Source: Ophioderma brevispina
Lineage: Eukaryota; Echinodermata; Ophiuroidea; Amphilepidida; Ophiodermatidae
Reading direction: 5' to 3'
Length of the DNA stretch: 64,000 nucleotides
Assembly: GCA_023653785.1 (NCBI GenBank)
Contig: JAMKCH010002900.1
Span: 32,087 to 96,086, forward strand
A program made the position numbers and the translations under genes. The notes below the pieces were generated by a model, which did no database searches, was not told the DNA's origin, and saw only the letters and a program-made list of their open reading frames with translations. Every line of letters begins with the position of its first letter. The stretch's first letter is position 1. Positions 23,333 to 36,173 of the stretch are shown piece after piece.

Positions 23333-24130
23333 AGTAGATGGCTCCCACGCTGCTCCAAAAACAGGGCTAAATGTTGCCTTGGTGACAAAGTCTCCAATGT
23401 TGCTAGCCTGGTAGTTGCGAACCGAGTCAAACCACTTTTCCTTGAGTCTCTGAAGACTGATACATCACATGGCTGCAACACATGTGTTGAATGAGGAGAA
23501 GACAATACAATATAATACCGTGGTCGTTGCAAAATTCTTGCAGTCTCCAAGTTGATGTGGGCAGTATGGTCATCCACATCAAAAAATGACGGGAAAACTT
23601 GACATTGCGTCCTGTAATTGTAGGGTAGAAGTGGTTTGCTATCCACTCAAAAGAAGACTGCTGAATCAATCCAACCTGAAGGTGATCGGCCAAGGAAAAT
23701 GTACCTTCAGGTGCACCATGTGTGCATCATAATGCAGTCTAACACCAGGGTGATGATCATAGGTGGAAGTAAAAACATCTGCACCGATCCAACTAAGACA
23801 GTGATCTGTGTTCGATCACCGTACATTGTTGCGTAAACATCTTTTGCACCTTAGGTGCAAGAACTCTTTCAGTTCTTGCTTGTAGAGGGAAACCCAATCA
23901 TCAGATGTACATCCTAGATGGATCACCCATTATGTCTAACCCACCTTCTACCTCGGGGATGCAAATAAGCATCTAAACCCTTAAACCATTATCTACCTTC
24001 TCTGACGTCAACACACATGCCCGCTCCTTACCCAAAATTTCGGGTTTACGCCAAGAATGAGGGATGACTCCTCAGGAAACCTTCCCACCACTTTATGGCC
24101 AGGTGGTTACCCTCTTTAAACGGAGTAACC
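23251..24130 (-). pseudogene. Frameshifted DDE_1 transposase catalytic core
   Basis: On the minus strand and in several frames: AIKWWEGFLRSHPSF near 24080; ERVLAP and YATMYGDRTQITVLVG near 23790-23870; SSFEWIANHFYP near 23640; a VDGH-like metal-binding region near 23570 that reads FDVDDHTAHINLETARILQ in one frame; PHSTHVLQPCDVSVF near 23470; and WFDSVRNYQASNIGDFVTKA near 23400. These are the landmarks of the DDE_1 family in the correct order. The reading frame changes several times by single bases, so no continuous transposase is encoded as assembled. Confidence 0.82.
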
Positions 24131-24177
24131 CTCCCATCGTAATCAAGAGTTTTTTGAAACAATTACTCCTATTTCTT

Positions 24178-24293
24178 TACATCCGTGTTCCGTACAATTG
24201 TGTTAATGTGCTTGCATAACCATGTCCTAAGACGCTTTTCCTCTGCCTCAGTCAACACAGTTGGTGGCCCACTCCTGTGTTTCATGGATGATC
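24178..24293 (-). CDS. Helix-turn-helix exon of the pogo-like transposase
   Basis: After a consensus acceptor (GGTCGTTTCTTCACAG read on the minus strand, ending at 24294), the exon reads KHRSGPPTVLTEAEEKRLRT and then WL, the entry of a CENP-B/pogo DNA-binding helix-turn-helix (the G-P-x-x-LT-x-EEE-x-L-x-W pattern). It would bind the transposon ends. The following part (CKHINTIVR) runs into a poorly matching stretch before the core at 24130. Confidence 0.75.
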
Positions 24294-24419
24294 TGTGAAG
24301 AAACGACCAGGGATGGGGAATCAAATACAAAGTTAGTACATGAATAAAATCAGTAAAAGTATTTTGTTTTGCATTTATTCCTTGAGGCTTATTCAGAACA
24401 TTCACCTCATTGTTTTGTG

Positions 24420-27400
24420 TGTCAATTTAACCAGTTAGTTGGGTTAAAAATAATATTAGGAAATATTTACAACATAGAAATTGACTTTTTTAAAGGGCTT
24501 AGCAGCCATTGTATCAATATTTTATCATGTTTTATGTGTTAAATTAGAGATCCCTAATGTCATGTTCCATGAAATTGGAAGTCAATATCAGGATAGTCGC
24601 ATATAGTAGGCACTAATGCATTCCAGTACATAAAATGAACATGAAATTATTTTTTCAAAAAACACCTTTGGTCTAAAAGTATCAAACTATTTTTCACAAC
24701 ATAAGATGGGAGGGTTCAATCCATTACTTGACTAAAACTATTTGAAATCTATCGAAACCTTTTTTTTTTTTAACTAAAATGTTTTGGGTCGAAATTGAAA
24801 TGGCTTGTTCACCTTTAAGCCAGGTATTACCCTATCAGATCGGAACCATTTAACTGGGATTGTGAATTGAAACCATTAAAATCAATAAATGCTTTATTGG
24901 CATTATTGAGAAACCACCATTAATTTTTAATTGTGAAGAGATCACAATATGGATGGATAAAATATACAATGATATACCTAATTATTATAAATTATTGTAT
25001 ACAGGAATATAAAATGCAACTGATCAAAACACAACAATTTTAAAAGATTACTTAATATTTCTATTTAGAGTTAGCAATTAGATTATACTCTTAAGAAGAT
25101 TGAGACGTATAAACATATAATTTATACAAACGAACACAAAGTGTGGTAACTTACCAAAATAAAAAGTACATAAAATAAAAAACAAATAACTACACAAATG
25201 TTTGCTTTTACAAGTAAAAATATTAAAGGGGGTGGTCCGATTAAGTAGATAAAGTTTTCATCTTAATAGAATGGACCTGCACCCAAAAACCACATTCGGT
25301 AAAGTTTCGTGCGATATTTCAATCCGTTTGAGTGACAGAGGGAAACGTGATTTTGTGAGCACCATAGAGTTATGTGTAAAACTAAATTGTGGTCGACCAA
25401 AATGAGTACACTTTCGCTCGTAACTCCCAAACCAAAAACATCATTTAGGCTTAGATTTCACAGGGTAAATGAGAAACAATAGTAGCTTTTTCGATAACCA
25501 AATTTTCGACCACTTCCGGTAAAATATGGGCTTCTGGGGAGGGCTATTAGCGAGGGGCCAGGGACCCTTACACATGACTAAATGGGAGGGACACAAATTA
25601 CACAACTATTAGTGATCTTAAAGTACTCTTTACTTTACATGGTTGGTTCATGGTTAAGAGAAGGAAAATATCTACAGCACTTAGTATACACTGTTTTATG
25701 TTTACTCCTTAATGTCTTAATTATAACAGGGATGGGTTGCGTGTGAAGAGTACAGAAAAAAAATATGAAATCGCTTCTTTTGTTTTTATAGCACATGCTC
25801 TGAACAAAAGTTTAATTACTTTAGTTTTTAAATATTACAAATGATGACACTTTATACCTTGTTCTTCAGATTTTTCTTATCAGTAATCACTCCAACATCC
25901 CCGACCTTACCTGTGTGCCGTGTTTGATGCTTTGTTTGTTGTTAGAAAAGCCATGTATTCAAATAGAATTGTTCATAGACTGGGTTTAAAACCCAGCAGA
26001 TGATATACAGTTTATATATTTAACTTGTGGATTTCTATCATACAAATTATGCACCAGTACTTTGGCTTTGTGCTAGCGAGAAATAGTTCATTCTTTTTAA
26101 TACAAATCCAATCCACGATGAATGGCAATTGGAACGATGGAACTCCGAACGACGGTGAATTAAGGTAAAAACATAAAAGCAAGGATTTATCAGCATAAAT
26201 ATGAAATCAAACAATCAGTAGTTAGTAAAAACTAAGAGAATGTTGTGAACATCAATTCTTAAACACTCCAGATCCTAACCTTACATGTATAAATAAGCCA
26301 TTCATGGGCCTAACCGTGTGACCCGACACAAGTACAGGTGACGCCAAAGTGCTACTTGAACCAATCGTGGGTGCATAATTACAAGACTTTGAGATTAAAG
26401 ATATTATTGGGAAACGAGGAGTTCTTTATGATGAATTGAACCAAAAGCGATACCAGTTTCAGTGTAAGAACGAGGTGGAGACGCGGATTTTTCCCATGGC
26501 AAATTATGGTCTTACCAGTTTCAATTCGTCATAAAGAGAGCATCGGTTGTAGAAATATTAGTAGTGCCGTATTCATAGTCCGGTAACAATAGTGACACCG
26601 AACTAGTTGACTTTTTTACGCAACATAGTTTTCACGCTTTATTCCGTCATTGTCTAATGGAGCTCGGGACTCAGTGGTGTAAATCCCCGGTTTAGCATAG
26701 CAAAATGCTACTCATTTGGTTGAAGTAAAGCTACACAAAGTTGGGCTTGTATAGCATTTTTTTACAATGCCAAAAATATAAAAGCATCCCTTTTGTGTAA
26801 AATTGTCAAAAAACTGTGATAACATTTCAAAGGAATTTGCACACTGCTCGGACTGTGGCTCCCGGCGGACTATATCTCTTTCCACCTGTTCCCATCGTTA
26901 TTCTATTTCTTTAACAGCTTTATTAATTTCAGGTTCAGCTTAACCCAATTTTGTGATCCGTATGGGCTTAAATATAACATAGAAATTACGGCACCACCCA
27001 GTAGAAAATTAGAACCTGTTGAACGCAACAAAACATACGCAACGAGACAACATTGGCAGGCTGGAACAATGGCACGCCAATGAGAAAAAACACGATGACG
27101 CAGCGACTTTCAACCTCCAAATAACATCAATACGGCACGTACTACCGTATCAAACTGAACCTGGGAATCAGTCAAGAAAATTGCTTAAATTTTCACAGTG
27201 TTTAAGAATGATGGATTTAAAAAGCTGGGTAATCATCGGTAAAATTAGTTCTATAATTTTAGTAAACGGTAATAACACTTATAAAACAGCTTGAGAATGA
27301 GATTATTGTTCTTGGGCTCGGCCGTGTATCTCCTACGAGAAAAGGTGCATAGCACATGGGCTCTAAAGCACTACTACTTTTTGGGCGTAATAGAACAAAC

Positions 27401-28022
27401 TGACGTGCCTTGTTACTTAATTAAAATAAGGCTGTCACCTAGTGATAACAACACAATAGATACACGGCAGAGAGGCTGGAAAACAACAACCTAATTCTCT
27501 AGTTCTGTGAAAACAAAAAATGCAGATAGTAAGTAAATAACAATGCATAAGATTAAGGCTGCATACAGTGTATTAATGCACCAAAAATAAACAAGACATA
27601 ATTACATCCATCAATAACATGGAGCAAATGACAGAGGTCTGCCACATTCAACTTTGCAAAGCAACTGTTCAGGTTATTAAATAGACTTGGGCAATTATTC
27701 ATCACCTGCTACTGAATTGCTTTGCAAATTTAAAGGATAAATTATGTCCTGCAAGTTAGTGTTGCCATTCTATACTACATCTACTCTACTTCAAAGTCAT
27801 CTAGTCTATATGCTATTCTAGTCTATTCTAAGCTAATCACTCTAAACTATTCTCAATTCTATAATTTTCTATTCTACATGTAAGATAGACACATAACTAA
27901 ATCTTAAAGTACTCTATTCTAACAAAGCAATTACTATTCTATGTTGTTATTACATGTAAATAGCTTCAAAGAACATTGTTAGATGATGGTGATAATTACG
28001 ATAGACTTCTATTTGTAACAAG
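24420..28022. other. Long gene-free stretch
   Basis: AT-rich DNA with no supported exon. A decayed TCTAT/CTATTCTA pentamer-like repeat occupies about 27768-27935. The frames at 27019-27294 and 27291-27494 are short and have no recognised domain. Confidence 0.5.
27768..27935. repeat. Degenerate TCTAT-type simple repeat
   Basis: TCTAT, CTATTCTA and TCTACT words recur every 5 to 10 bases, for example CTATTCTAGTCTATTCTAAG near 27811. It is an eroded microsatellite. Confidence 0.7.
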
Positions 28023-28550
28023 TTAAAGGTGCTTGTTCCACTCGTATTTGAGACCCCCCCCCCCCGATTTAACCGGAAGTACAGTGGGATTAATAATTAC
28101 TTGGACAGGAGATACGCACACCTCATGTAAGCCCAACAAGCTACGCGGAGGTTTGGCGCATTCTTCGACCAATTATGCATCTTGAAAAGAGGTGAGATGT
28201 TCCTCCTGGCTCACGCAGTCCACGCTCGCGTGTGTTCGATTCTGTCCAACAAATTATTAATCAGACTGTAGTATGAATTTTGATATCAGATGAAAGGCCG
28301 TATTTTTCTCATTGTCTTCCTGAAATTTCAGCTTTTCAAATCCATTTCCCAAGATACGTGCAAAACACTGCTGTTTTAGTGGTTAACCATCAATATTAAC
28401 ACGGTAGTGAATAGGGCGTTGCACTATGAATCATTGCGTCTTGCATCAAAACTGCAAGCTTGTTTCCCACGATAATTAGCTTGTGCAAGTGTAGGGCTTT
28501 AATATCAAGTAGAGAACACCATACACAAAAATCGAAACAAGCACCTTTAA
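28023..28550. mobile_element. MITE family D, copy 2, with a nested insertion
   Basis: The left end is TTAAAGGTGCTTGTTCCACT and the right end on the opposite strand is TTAAAGGTGCTTGTTTCGAT. Compared with the 19-kb copy it lies in the reverse orientation and carries about 180 extra bases at 28090-28262. Confidence 0.88.
28090..28262. mobile_element. Small inverted-repeat element nested in the family D MITE
   Basis: It begins TTAATAATTACTTGGACAGG and ends CTGTCCAACAAATTATTAA, so the ends are inverted repeats of about 19 bases with few mismatches. It is absent from the family D copy at 19063-19405. The interior is CpG-rich (CACGCTCGCGTGTGTTCGAT) unlike its host element. Confidence 0.7.
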
Positions 28551-29229
28551 CAACAAATTAAAAGAGCATTTCGTGATCCACAGCGTCGCCCACTCGACCC
28601 ACTTAAAAATTGAGATTTTTACATCACCTGAACCGTTGGCATAAGTATAGTGTGTGTGCTTAATCTTAATATGCATATTTGATCTTTTTTGAAACATTTG
28701 TAATCTTGTATTTTCTGGCTTTAAAAAGACATGAAAAATACAACCCTGCTTGTTGCAATAATGTCTTTCAATATGTTAGAGCCTATTTATATTGTTAATG
28801 TATTCTTAATTGATTTTATTTGTATGTAAATTGCCAGAATAAAATTAAATGAAAGAAATAGACAGGGCCGTGGAATTTTATTATTAGAGTGTTAGGCAAA
28901 AAAAAAAGTTTTGTCTCAGAAGAAATGTGAAAAATGCTATTGCAAAAAACGATTATTTTTAAATGCTAATGCTTAGTGCCAGATTTTTGCCCTACTTCAT
29001 TTTTTCCCTGAAAAACCTAACAAAAATAATGCGCTAAAAGACCGATTCTAAACAAAGTGCGCGGTCTTCTGAGACAAACTTGTTTTTTTTCTTGGCCTTA
29101 ATAACTACAGACGATTGATTTAATTCTCAGACATATTTGAACATAAGACTGTATTGCAACGGGTCAAATCATGCACCAAACCAGAAACCACTACATTGTT
29201 GATTGCACTCACACAGGCATGTGTGTGGT

Positions 29230-30013
29230 TTATCCAAGAAATAATAGTAACAGCAGTAATAAACATCTTACCTTGTCTTGGATGGAATCATGTAATTAAA
29301 CAAGTAGACCTCGGTGCGAGAACCGTGCAACCAATGTATTGAGTCAAGACTCCAGGCTGTGCAAGCAAAGCATTAAAATTGAGTTCTGCATTTAGTTCAG
29401 ATGAAACAAGAAGGCGCCTTAAAATTATTTATTAGGCCCTTAAAATTATCAGTTTCTCGTAGGAGTGGTCTCAGAAAAGTAAGGAAGGGTTTTTATTTTT
29501 TTTACTAAACAATACTAAAACATGGTCGATTTCACTGATATTACCAATTTACCACCAACTTTCAGCAGCATCAGAAAAAAATTAGGTCTTTTTTATTTCT
29601 AAGTTTATGAGGATTATCCAAGAAATAATAATAGTAACAGCAGTCTAAGTAATAAACATCTTACCTTGTCTTGGATGTTGGAAGCAGTTAAATTATTAAA
29701 CAATAGACCTCGGTGCGAGAACCGTGCTTGCAACCAATGTATCGAGTCAAGACTCCAGGCTGTGCAAGCAAAGCATTAAAATTGAATTCTGCATTTAGTT
29801 CAGATGAAACAAGAAGGTGCCTCAAAATTATTTATTAGGCCCTTAAAATAATTATTAGTTTCTCGTAGGAGTGGTCTCGGAAAAGTGAGGATGGGTTTTT
29901 ATTTTTTTACTAAACAATAATATGGCTGTTTTCACTGATATTACCAATTTACCAACAACTTTCAGCAGCATGATCAGAAAAAAAGGGGTTTTTTATTTCT
30001 AAGAGTTTATGAG
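29230..30013. repeat. ~384-bp direct tandem duplication (two units)
   Basis: Unit 1 (29230-29613) and unit 2 (29614-30013) both start TATCCAAGAAATAATA and share AACATCTTACCTTGTCTTGG, AGACCTCGGTGCGAGAACCG, GACTCCAGGCTGTGCAAGCA and TTTCTCGTAGGAGTGGTCTC. Each holds a minus-strand splice-donor-like CAAG|GTAAGAT, but no supported exon. Confidence 0.88.
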
Positions 30014-30273
30014 GAATAGACCTCCTAGAGGTTTCTAAAATTCATGAAATTGCCTAGTTGTCGTGATAATAACACAATTAGGCCATCATCCATCAAAATT
30101 AAGGAATTGAAAACATTAACGAAAAGTTTAAAAAAATAAAAAAAAGTTTAACGCGTACCAAGTGAGGGGGAGGTCTATGAGAATCCAATAATTTTTGTGG
30201 CCTAAATTTTTTTTTTATACTAGTATATTTCAACTGACACTTGTGCTAAACATTAACCTGTGTATGGGGGTGG

Positions 30274-30392
30274 TGACCTTTGACCCCAGCATTTTTTTGT
30301 GCTTGGGTCAAGAGTCCTTTTTTGGCCAAATTTGGGTTGTTCTATTCTAAACTCTACGGATTTCTAAATTGACCTTTACTGACCTTTGACTG
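30274..30392. repeat. Cluster of TGACCTTTGAC motifs
   Basis: TGACCTTTGACCCC lies at 30274-30287 and TGACCTTTACTGACCTTTGA at 30370-30389. On the minus strand these are DR1-like AGGTCA repeats, as at 5758 and 51908. The setting is non-coding. Confidence 0.5.
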
Positions 30393-31552
30393 TTTGTTTT
30401 CCCCACCCATGTGCCACCATTCATCTTCACAAGTCCAGCACAATGAATTTGAAATGCACATGACATAGTCGAACAGACAGACAACTCTCTTGTTTTTTTC
30501 TAATAAAAGTTTTAAAACTTTATCTATTCAGAAATTACAGTGAGGTAGCTAATGAAAAATAATAAACTTACATTTTTCCTTCAATCTTGTCTTGTGTTAT
30601 TTACTCATTTTCTTTGATATTGATTGGTTGAAAATTTGGGAAAACTGAAATTCACCGCCCACCACTAGGGCCTAGATTGTTATTTCAGAGGCATATTTGT
30701 GTTTTACAATCCCCATCCCCCCCACTCCACTACTTAAAGCATACCACAAAATACACACAGGGTCGGTTCATAGGACATGAAAATTATCTGTAGAGGCCGC
30801 TCTGACCGAAAATGAGTATTTGGGTTAATCTCGGCCCAATCCTATTTCGGAGCCACCCCACCCCCCCGTTTCATAGTATCGAGTCACAGTGACATGTATG
30901 CACCTCATATTTCCATTATCTGCAATGTGTGCGGGTCTACCGATACAAAATTACAACTAAAAAAACCGGCATCACACACTCCCCAACTCTTCTATGAGTC
31001 TAGTTCCGGATGCCAGCCAGTTTACTTCGCCCCTCTTCTCTCTCGTTTCGTTTTTTTTTGTGGCTTTGGCTTCCTAGACAGTTCATTAGAAGAACTCAAC
31101 TGCTACAGTCCATGCCCATTGAGCAATATTTTAGATATTGAAAAACAAAATGGGCCCGCCAAAATGCCATATTTTAGGGAATTGACCAAAAGGTGTTTTT
31201 TCTGAGACAACCGAGGAAAACATATTTAATGATATTAATGGATGATACAGACAAAAGCTATATTTAATTTTTCAAGATGGCGGTTAAATATCAATATTGT
31301 GACCCAAAAAAAAATGGTGGCCGCCAAAAAACCCACATTTTTTGTGAAATACCACCACCAAGCTTTGTTGTTCCGTACATAAGCCTGGCAAATGTAATCA
31401 TGTTATGGGTGCCACTTAACAGGAACAACCAGTTATGAGTAATATTTTTTTCAGCGAATACATTTTCAAGACGCGACCAAATACATTGCTGCCAAGGCTC
31501 CAGAGCATCACGTAGTAAATTTCACCGATTTCTTTTTCTCAGTGACGGCTGA

Positions 31553-31981
31553 CGTGGCGTAGCTATAATTTTCAGATGGGGGGTGGGCAGTGTCGCATCT
31601 CAAACCGACAGAAAATGGGTCGGGTCCATTTGTGGGGTCCAGGGGCGAAGCGCCGGTGGGGGGGTCGAGGGAGGGGGGGAGCCCCCTGAAAATTTTGGGT
31701 TTTATAGCTTAAAAAAATGTCTTCCTGAGGGCTAATTTTTTTGTACTATTTTGTAAAAATATACTTGTCGCAGCACAAGCGGATCCGCAGCCCCCGCTTT
31801 CCATTGAACTTTAAACCTATACTTGTTTTGCCGACAACCGGTCTTCACGTGCCATGACCCTGAATTTTTCAAGTTAACCGATGCGGGCTCAGATCTCAAA
31901 CCCCAAGACGAAAACAATTATTGGGGGCCGCTGCCCCCCCCCCCCTGCCCCTGACCCCTTCCCCCTCTGGCTACGCCACTG
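31553..31981. mobile_element. hAT-type MITE with perfect 8-bp target duplication
   Basis: The element starts CGTGGCGTAGCT and ends GGCTACGCCACTG, inverted ends of the common CAGTGGCGTAGC type. It is flanked by ACGGCTGA at 31545-31552 and again at 31982-31989, an exact 8-bp duplication as hAT transposases make. The interior has G-rich and C-rich runs facing each other (31660-31690 and 31930-31970). A 61-codon minus frame inside is not a gene. Confidence 0.92.
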
Positions 31982-32196
31982 ACGGCTGAACAAATAATTA
32001 GTTTAAGTTTGGCAATGGGTGGCCATACTTATATATTTTTTTTTCAAAAACTTTTTATTTTTTTTATATATCTCTCTTTTTCTATTGATAAAATAATTGG
32101 CCGCCAAAATAGCAAACTTTGTGAATGCCGTTCCGTGGTTCTGGCATGTAAACGTTGACGTAGCATGCAATGCTCACATCTCATCTCAACAGCTTT

Positions 32197-32560
32197 TTTT
32201 CCTGACCAGGCTTTCGTTGGTTTTGCCATTTGGTAGCAGTCCTTTTTATGAGAAGCCTTTCCTCCTACCAGGTTGCTTTTTTGTGCAAGTCCATTTCATG
32301 AAATGTCTACTCTACCCTGACCAGCTTTTTTGGTATGAGTCTTTAAGTATAAGCCCTTCCTAATAGATTTTCTTTTTGGGTGTGAGGCATTAAATTAGAA
32401 CTATTCCCTGACCAGGGTTTCATTTTTGATGTGTGTTGTTTGATATTGTTCTTTCATCTGAAAAGTTTCTTGACCAAGGTTTTCTTTTGGTATTGAGTCT
32501 TTTCATGAGTGCTTTCTGTCCGTTTTTTTGGTATAATTTCCTTTTATGAGGAGCCCTCCC
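32197..32560 (+). repeat. Degenerate tandem repeat, unit ~50-65 bp
   Basis: CCTGACCAGG-type words (32198, 32318, 32409, TTGACCAAGG at 32471) alternate with TTTTTGGTATGAGTCTTT and ATGAGAAGCC-type words. Five or six diverged units are visible. A 22-base poly-T run follows at about 32711-32732. Confidence 0.65.
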
Positions 32561-33784
32561 TCCATTTGTTTTATATACGAAAATTACTCTGTGAAAGTCA
32601 CCCAGTCAATTTTACAAATTACAACTGTTCAAATTGCATGTTCCTGTCACCTTTTGGTAATACACCGAGTCTTTTTGTCGCTGTACAATGACATCAAACC
32701 ATCATTGTACCTCTTTTTTTTTTTTTTTTTTTTAAAATAATTTTGCCAAACAATGTTAGTGTATTTTTCTAGATACGTCGTAACCTTTTCGTCATATTTA
32801 TAGTAACGTATTTTGACCTGTTTGTTGATCCATATCAAAACAAAGCCAATTCCCGTCAAAGTTGGCCGGTAATTCTATAAAAATGATAATTTCTTCTCAT
32901 TTATATGCATCAATTAGCATTAACCAACCCTGGTCTTGATTATTCAGAATGTGATTATTTTGGCTTATATCTCTTAATTTCCCTAAATGTCATTTTTGCC
33001 CCTTTTCAAAAATCACGGACCGGACCCCTCCTTGTGGTTTTACAGGGAAAGTGCTCCCAGATCTAACAACTCCAAATACCGCTAACCACCACCTCCCTTT
33101 TAGCCTTTTTGTGTGATCGCCGGTTGCTAGTCACTTACTCTAGGGACTTAAGGATATAGAAACAAGAAGTAACAATCCATGCAATCGTTCATGTAATTTG
33201 AAGGCAAATGCATGTCATGTGGATAATACAGTGAGATTAGCAACCCGGGGGTCACCTCCCACTTTGGAAGTGACGCGTATGCAAGACTGTTTAGACCCTA
33301 TTTTTCAGCATTTTTGTCCCACACAGACGTCATATTTTTTTTAAACTTTCACTTTAGACCCCACATTTTTTTTGCAAATTGTAGCCACTGGTAACACACA
33401 AAGACCCGGCTATTTTTAATTGTAGCAGGAATGTGGCCGCAGAGATGCGGTTTAGATACTTCAGATTTTAGGCATCAGTTGGTAAAGTATCAGGAGCCCC
33501 CTGATAGAACATGCGTGGAAGAGAGTAGTTGATCAAACTTCTTATTTGGTGTTCAGTGTGTAAATACATTGAACTTGATACGCCCTCCTCTTGAATCCAA
33601 TTATATGCCATAGCTCCATTCTGGATATCTTTGATATTGTTGAAAACAAAAAGATTGGACGTAGTTACTGGCATTTGGAGCTTGTAATTTCTTCCTAAAA
33701 GTCGGTTGTGGAATGTATCATCATGTGTAACACAAGCTGATCTTTAAGTTAAATTAGTAAATAAGATATGTGTGAATGTAATGT

Positions 33785-34535
33785 CTATCTATCTGCGGCG
33801 GCCGCAACCAAGATGCTGTTCACCATGTAGCGCCAATGGGTCCCATCCGTCGCTAAGTTTTGGCAGGTCCAGATGGATCCTTCCGGATGTCTCGAGCATC
33901 ACATCAATGTATATAATTAAGGGGCGAAGACCCCTGTTTGGGCATGGTAACCTCTCGCACGATGACATTGACCGACAAATCGTGTTGTCTGGCTCGGGGT
34001 CAACAGAAGATGAATTGGGAAGGATATCTTCATTATATCTGTGCTTTGTTATGTGATCACGCCATGATATGTTTGTTACTCTCATAATAAGCCTGGTGTA
34101 GGGTGCCATCAAGTTTATTCATGTAGCTCTTTCTTCTTTCTTTCATGGTCCAGGTCTCAATTCCATATAACAGATTATCTCCTTAACAGGATGAAGAACT
34201 TCAGCTTGGGTTGAATTGGAGATAGCTGATTACCATAAGTGAGTAGTTTTATTTCAGGCATTCCAAGCTTGTCCTTTTGTGTGACAAGATGTCTTTCTTG
34301 CTGTCAGCACATAGCCCCGGTACTTGAAGTCCCTGATTTCTTTGAGTTGGTTACCGTCTGGAGTGCAGGTTGATGATTATCTTCCTCATTGACGATCATA
34401 TTCCGTATTCTTTGCATTTAAATGTATGCATCTAATGAAGCATTCTCATCCAGTGATGTTAGTAGATCTTGCGCACCACATATCAAATCGGCTGTTTATT
34501 AGAGCAGGTCATCTGCGTAGTCAAGTTCTGTGAAA
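33785..34535 (-). pseudogene. LINE (RTE-like) reverse transcriptase, 3' part
   Basis: On the minus strand, ELDYADDLL at 34504-34530 is the catalytic motif C of a reverse transcriptase. It is followed by YMIVNEEDN near 34390, a GNQLKEIRDFKYRG-like strand near 34330, a LLYGIETWTMK segment near 34160, SWRDHITKHRYNEDILP near 34050 and a terminal DGTHWRYMVNSILV-like helix near 33820. These are the thumb and C-terminal landmarks of RTE-like LINEs. Frame changes occur between the pieces, so the copy is inactive or mis-assembled. The 5' two thirds are missing; nothing upstream of 34550 on this strand was recognised. Confidence 0.82.
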
Positions 34536-35280
34536 TGCTTACTTTGATGACGTCTAAACGTCTTTGTATTTGTGTTTAGATTTTGGTACGATTTCACCTT
34601 GAGTTTTGCTTCCTTAAAAGAGCTTTTCTTCACGCAACTCATCACGACTAGATAGTCAACAATCATCACGACTATGCAAACTTTAGTCTATCTAGTCTTT
34701 TTTTTTTTGGAAAAAAATTTTGTTTCATCATACTATGTTGGCGCTGCTCTCCTGGCCTTCCGTTGTACTTGTTCATACATTTATTCTAGCCCCTGTCAAG
34801 TGTGGTTGCCTTTGTTTGTCCATACTCATGACTGTGAATACTGCGGTGGCCTGTCATATTTAGATCAAGACTTTACTGATGTCTCTGTGGGGTACATACA
34901 CAGATCCTCGCACTGACTATTCGTTGTATCCCCATATATTTTAGTATGAGTAAATGGGCTGGCGTCCTCTCTATCTCTTGGTCACAATATAACAAGTTTG
35001 AATTTCTACTTAAATTATTCTTTTAAGTTATTCTGAAATTGGGTATATGGGCATCATAGTTTGTTTCTTCAATACGAATTTTAGCTATTGCTTTTGTATC
35101 TGTCATTTTAATAATAGTATAATTTGTTATGTTTTCTTTTTGAAATCCTATAGGCCTCTGCATTAGGCGCGTATCAAGATTGTTATTATACTATTATCCC
35201 GCCCAATTTGCCTGCCAAATCTAATGGCATTCTCTTCTTCCGTTTGACACATTTAACGTGGTCCCCTTGTTAAACATGGA

Positions 35281-35662
35281 TTAAAAAAGGCGACCCAGGA
35301 TTTCCCCGAGGCGGACACCCTCATTTTGAAACAATTGTTTTGTTTTTTGTGCATATACATAATGCTTGACCATTACTAATCACTGTGAGAAATAGCTAAG
35401 CTCAAATCGAAGTCGTTCATAATTATAGAAACTCATAACTTTTGGTTATAAATTTCCGGATCCGGAAGTTTTTTTGTTATAATCAGTATCCTATGGACTG
35501 TATAGTAATAATAATGTGTAACACTGTGCATGAAAACGAAAAGTCTGATTTCTCTCAACTTGGAATGCACATTTTAGGTGACAATCTTTTGTTCTATCTA
35601 TTTACCATTTTTAATAAATACCCAAAAAATTATATTTAAAATTCTCTACATTCAGCCTTTAA
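35281..35662. mobile_element. MITE family A, copy 2
   Basis: It is bounded by TTAAAAAAGGCGACCCAGGA and, on the other strand, TTAAAGGCTGAATGTAGAGA. The interior CATAATGCTTGACCATTACT and AGCTAAGCTCAAATCGAAGT are shared with copies at 10204 and 51113. Confidence 0.82.
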
Positions 35663-36173
35663 CATTTTCCCCTTGTGTTGTTTCATTTATGAGTAAGACG
35701 CCATCTTTAATAACCAACTGGAATGTCAAATAACAAGAGAAATATTAAATTGAGCCTCCAGTCTACTAGAAACTACTTTTTGTAGAGACTTCTTGGCATA
35801 ACAAACAAACAATATTTGTAGGACAATGGAGATCATTTTAAAAAAGTTGATAAATTTTAATCATTAAAAAAACAAACTGTTTGATTTTTTTTTGGAGGGA
35901 TTTGTGTTTTTTCAGTTAAATATCTCAAAACTGCTCAATGCTGATAGACTGTCAGCAGTTTGATTCTTCAACTAGATGGTTTAAAGCATTGGAATCTGTT
36001 AGAAAAAACTATAGTACACATTTCTAAGTGAGAGCACAAATCAGAAATGGCGTCTCGGACTATTCTAAACATAAGCACGCTACCTTACATAATATCGTAA
36101 TTTTGCTCATCGGGAGTTTCGATCTGTTAAATGCATTATTATTTTGAGATTATCAGACATTGTTATCACTTAC

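Larger units (their letters stand above)
21992..24293 (-). mobile_element. pogo-like (DDE_1/CENP-B-type) DNA transposon with PHD finger
   Basis: Reading on the minus strand from 24293 down, there is an N-terminal helix-turn-helix exon, a frameshifted DDE_1 transposase core, and an intact 446-codon C-terminal frame ending in a PHD-type zinc finger. Order and wording match pogo/Tigger-class transposases extended at the C-terminus. A consensus intron acceptor precedes the first exon. Terminal inverted repeats were not found, so element ends are unknown. Confidence 0.85.

Noticed and set aside
26120..26160. U6 snRNA-like word AATTGGAACGAT
   Set aside because: Only a 12-base resemblance; the conserved U6 5' hairpin and catalytic ACAGAGA box are absent.
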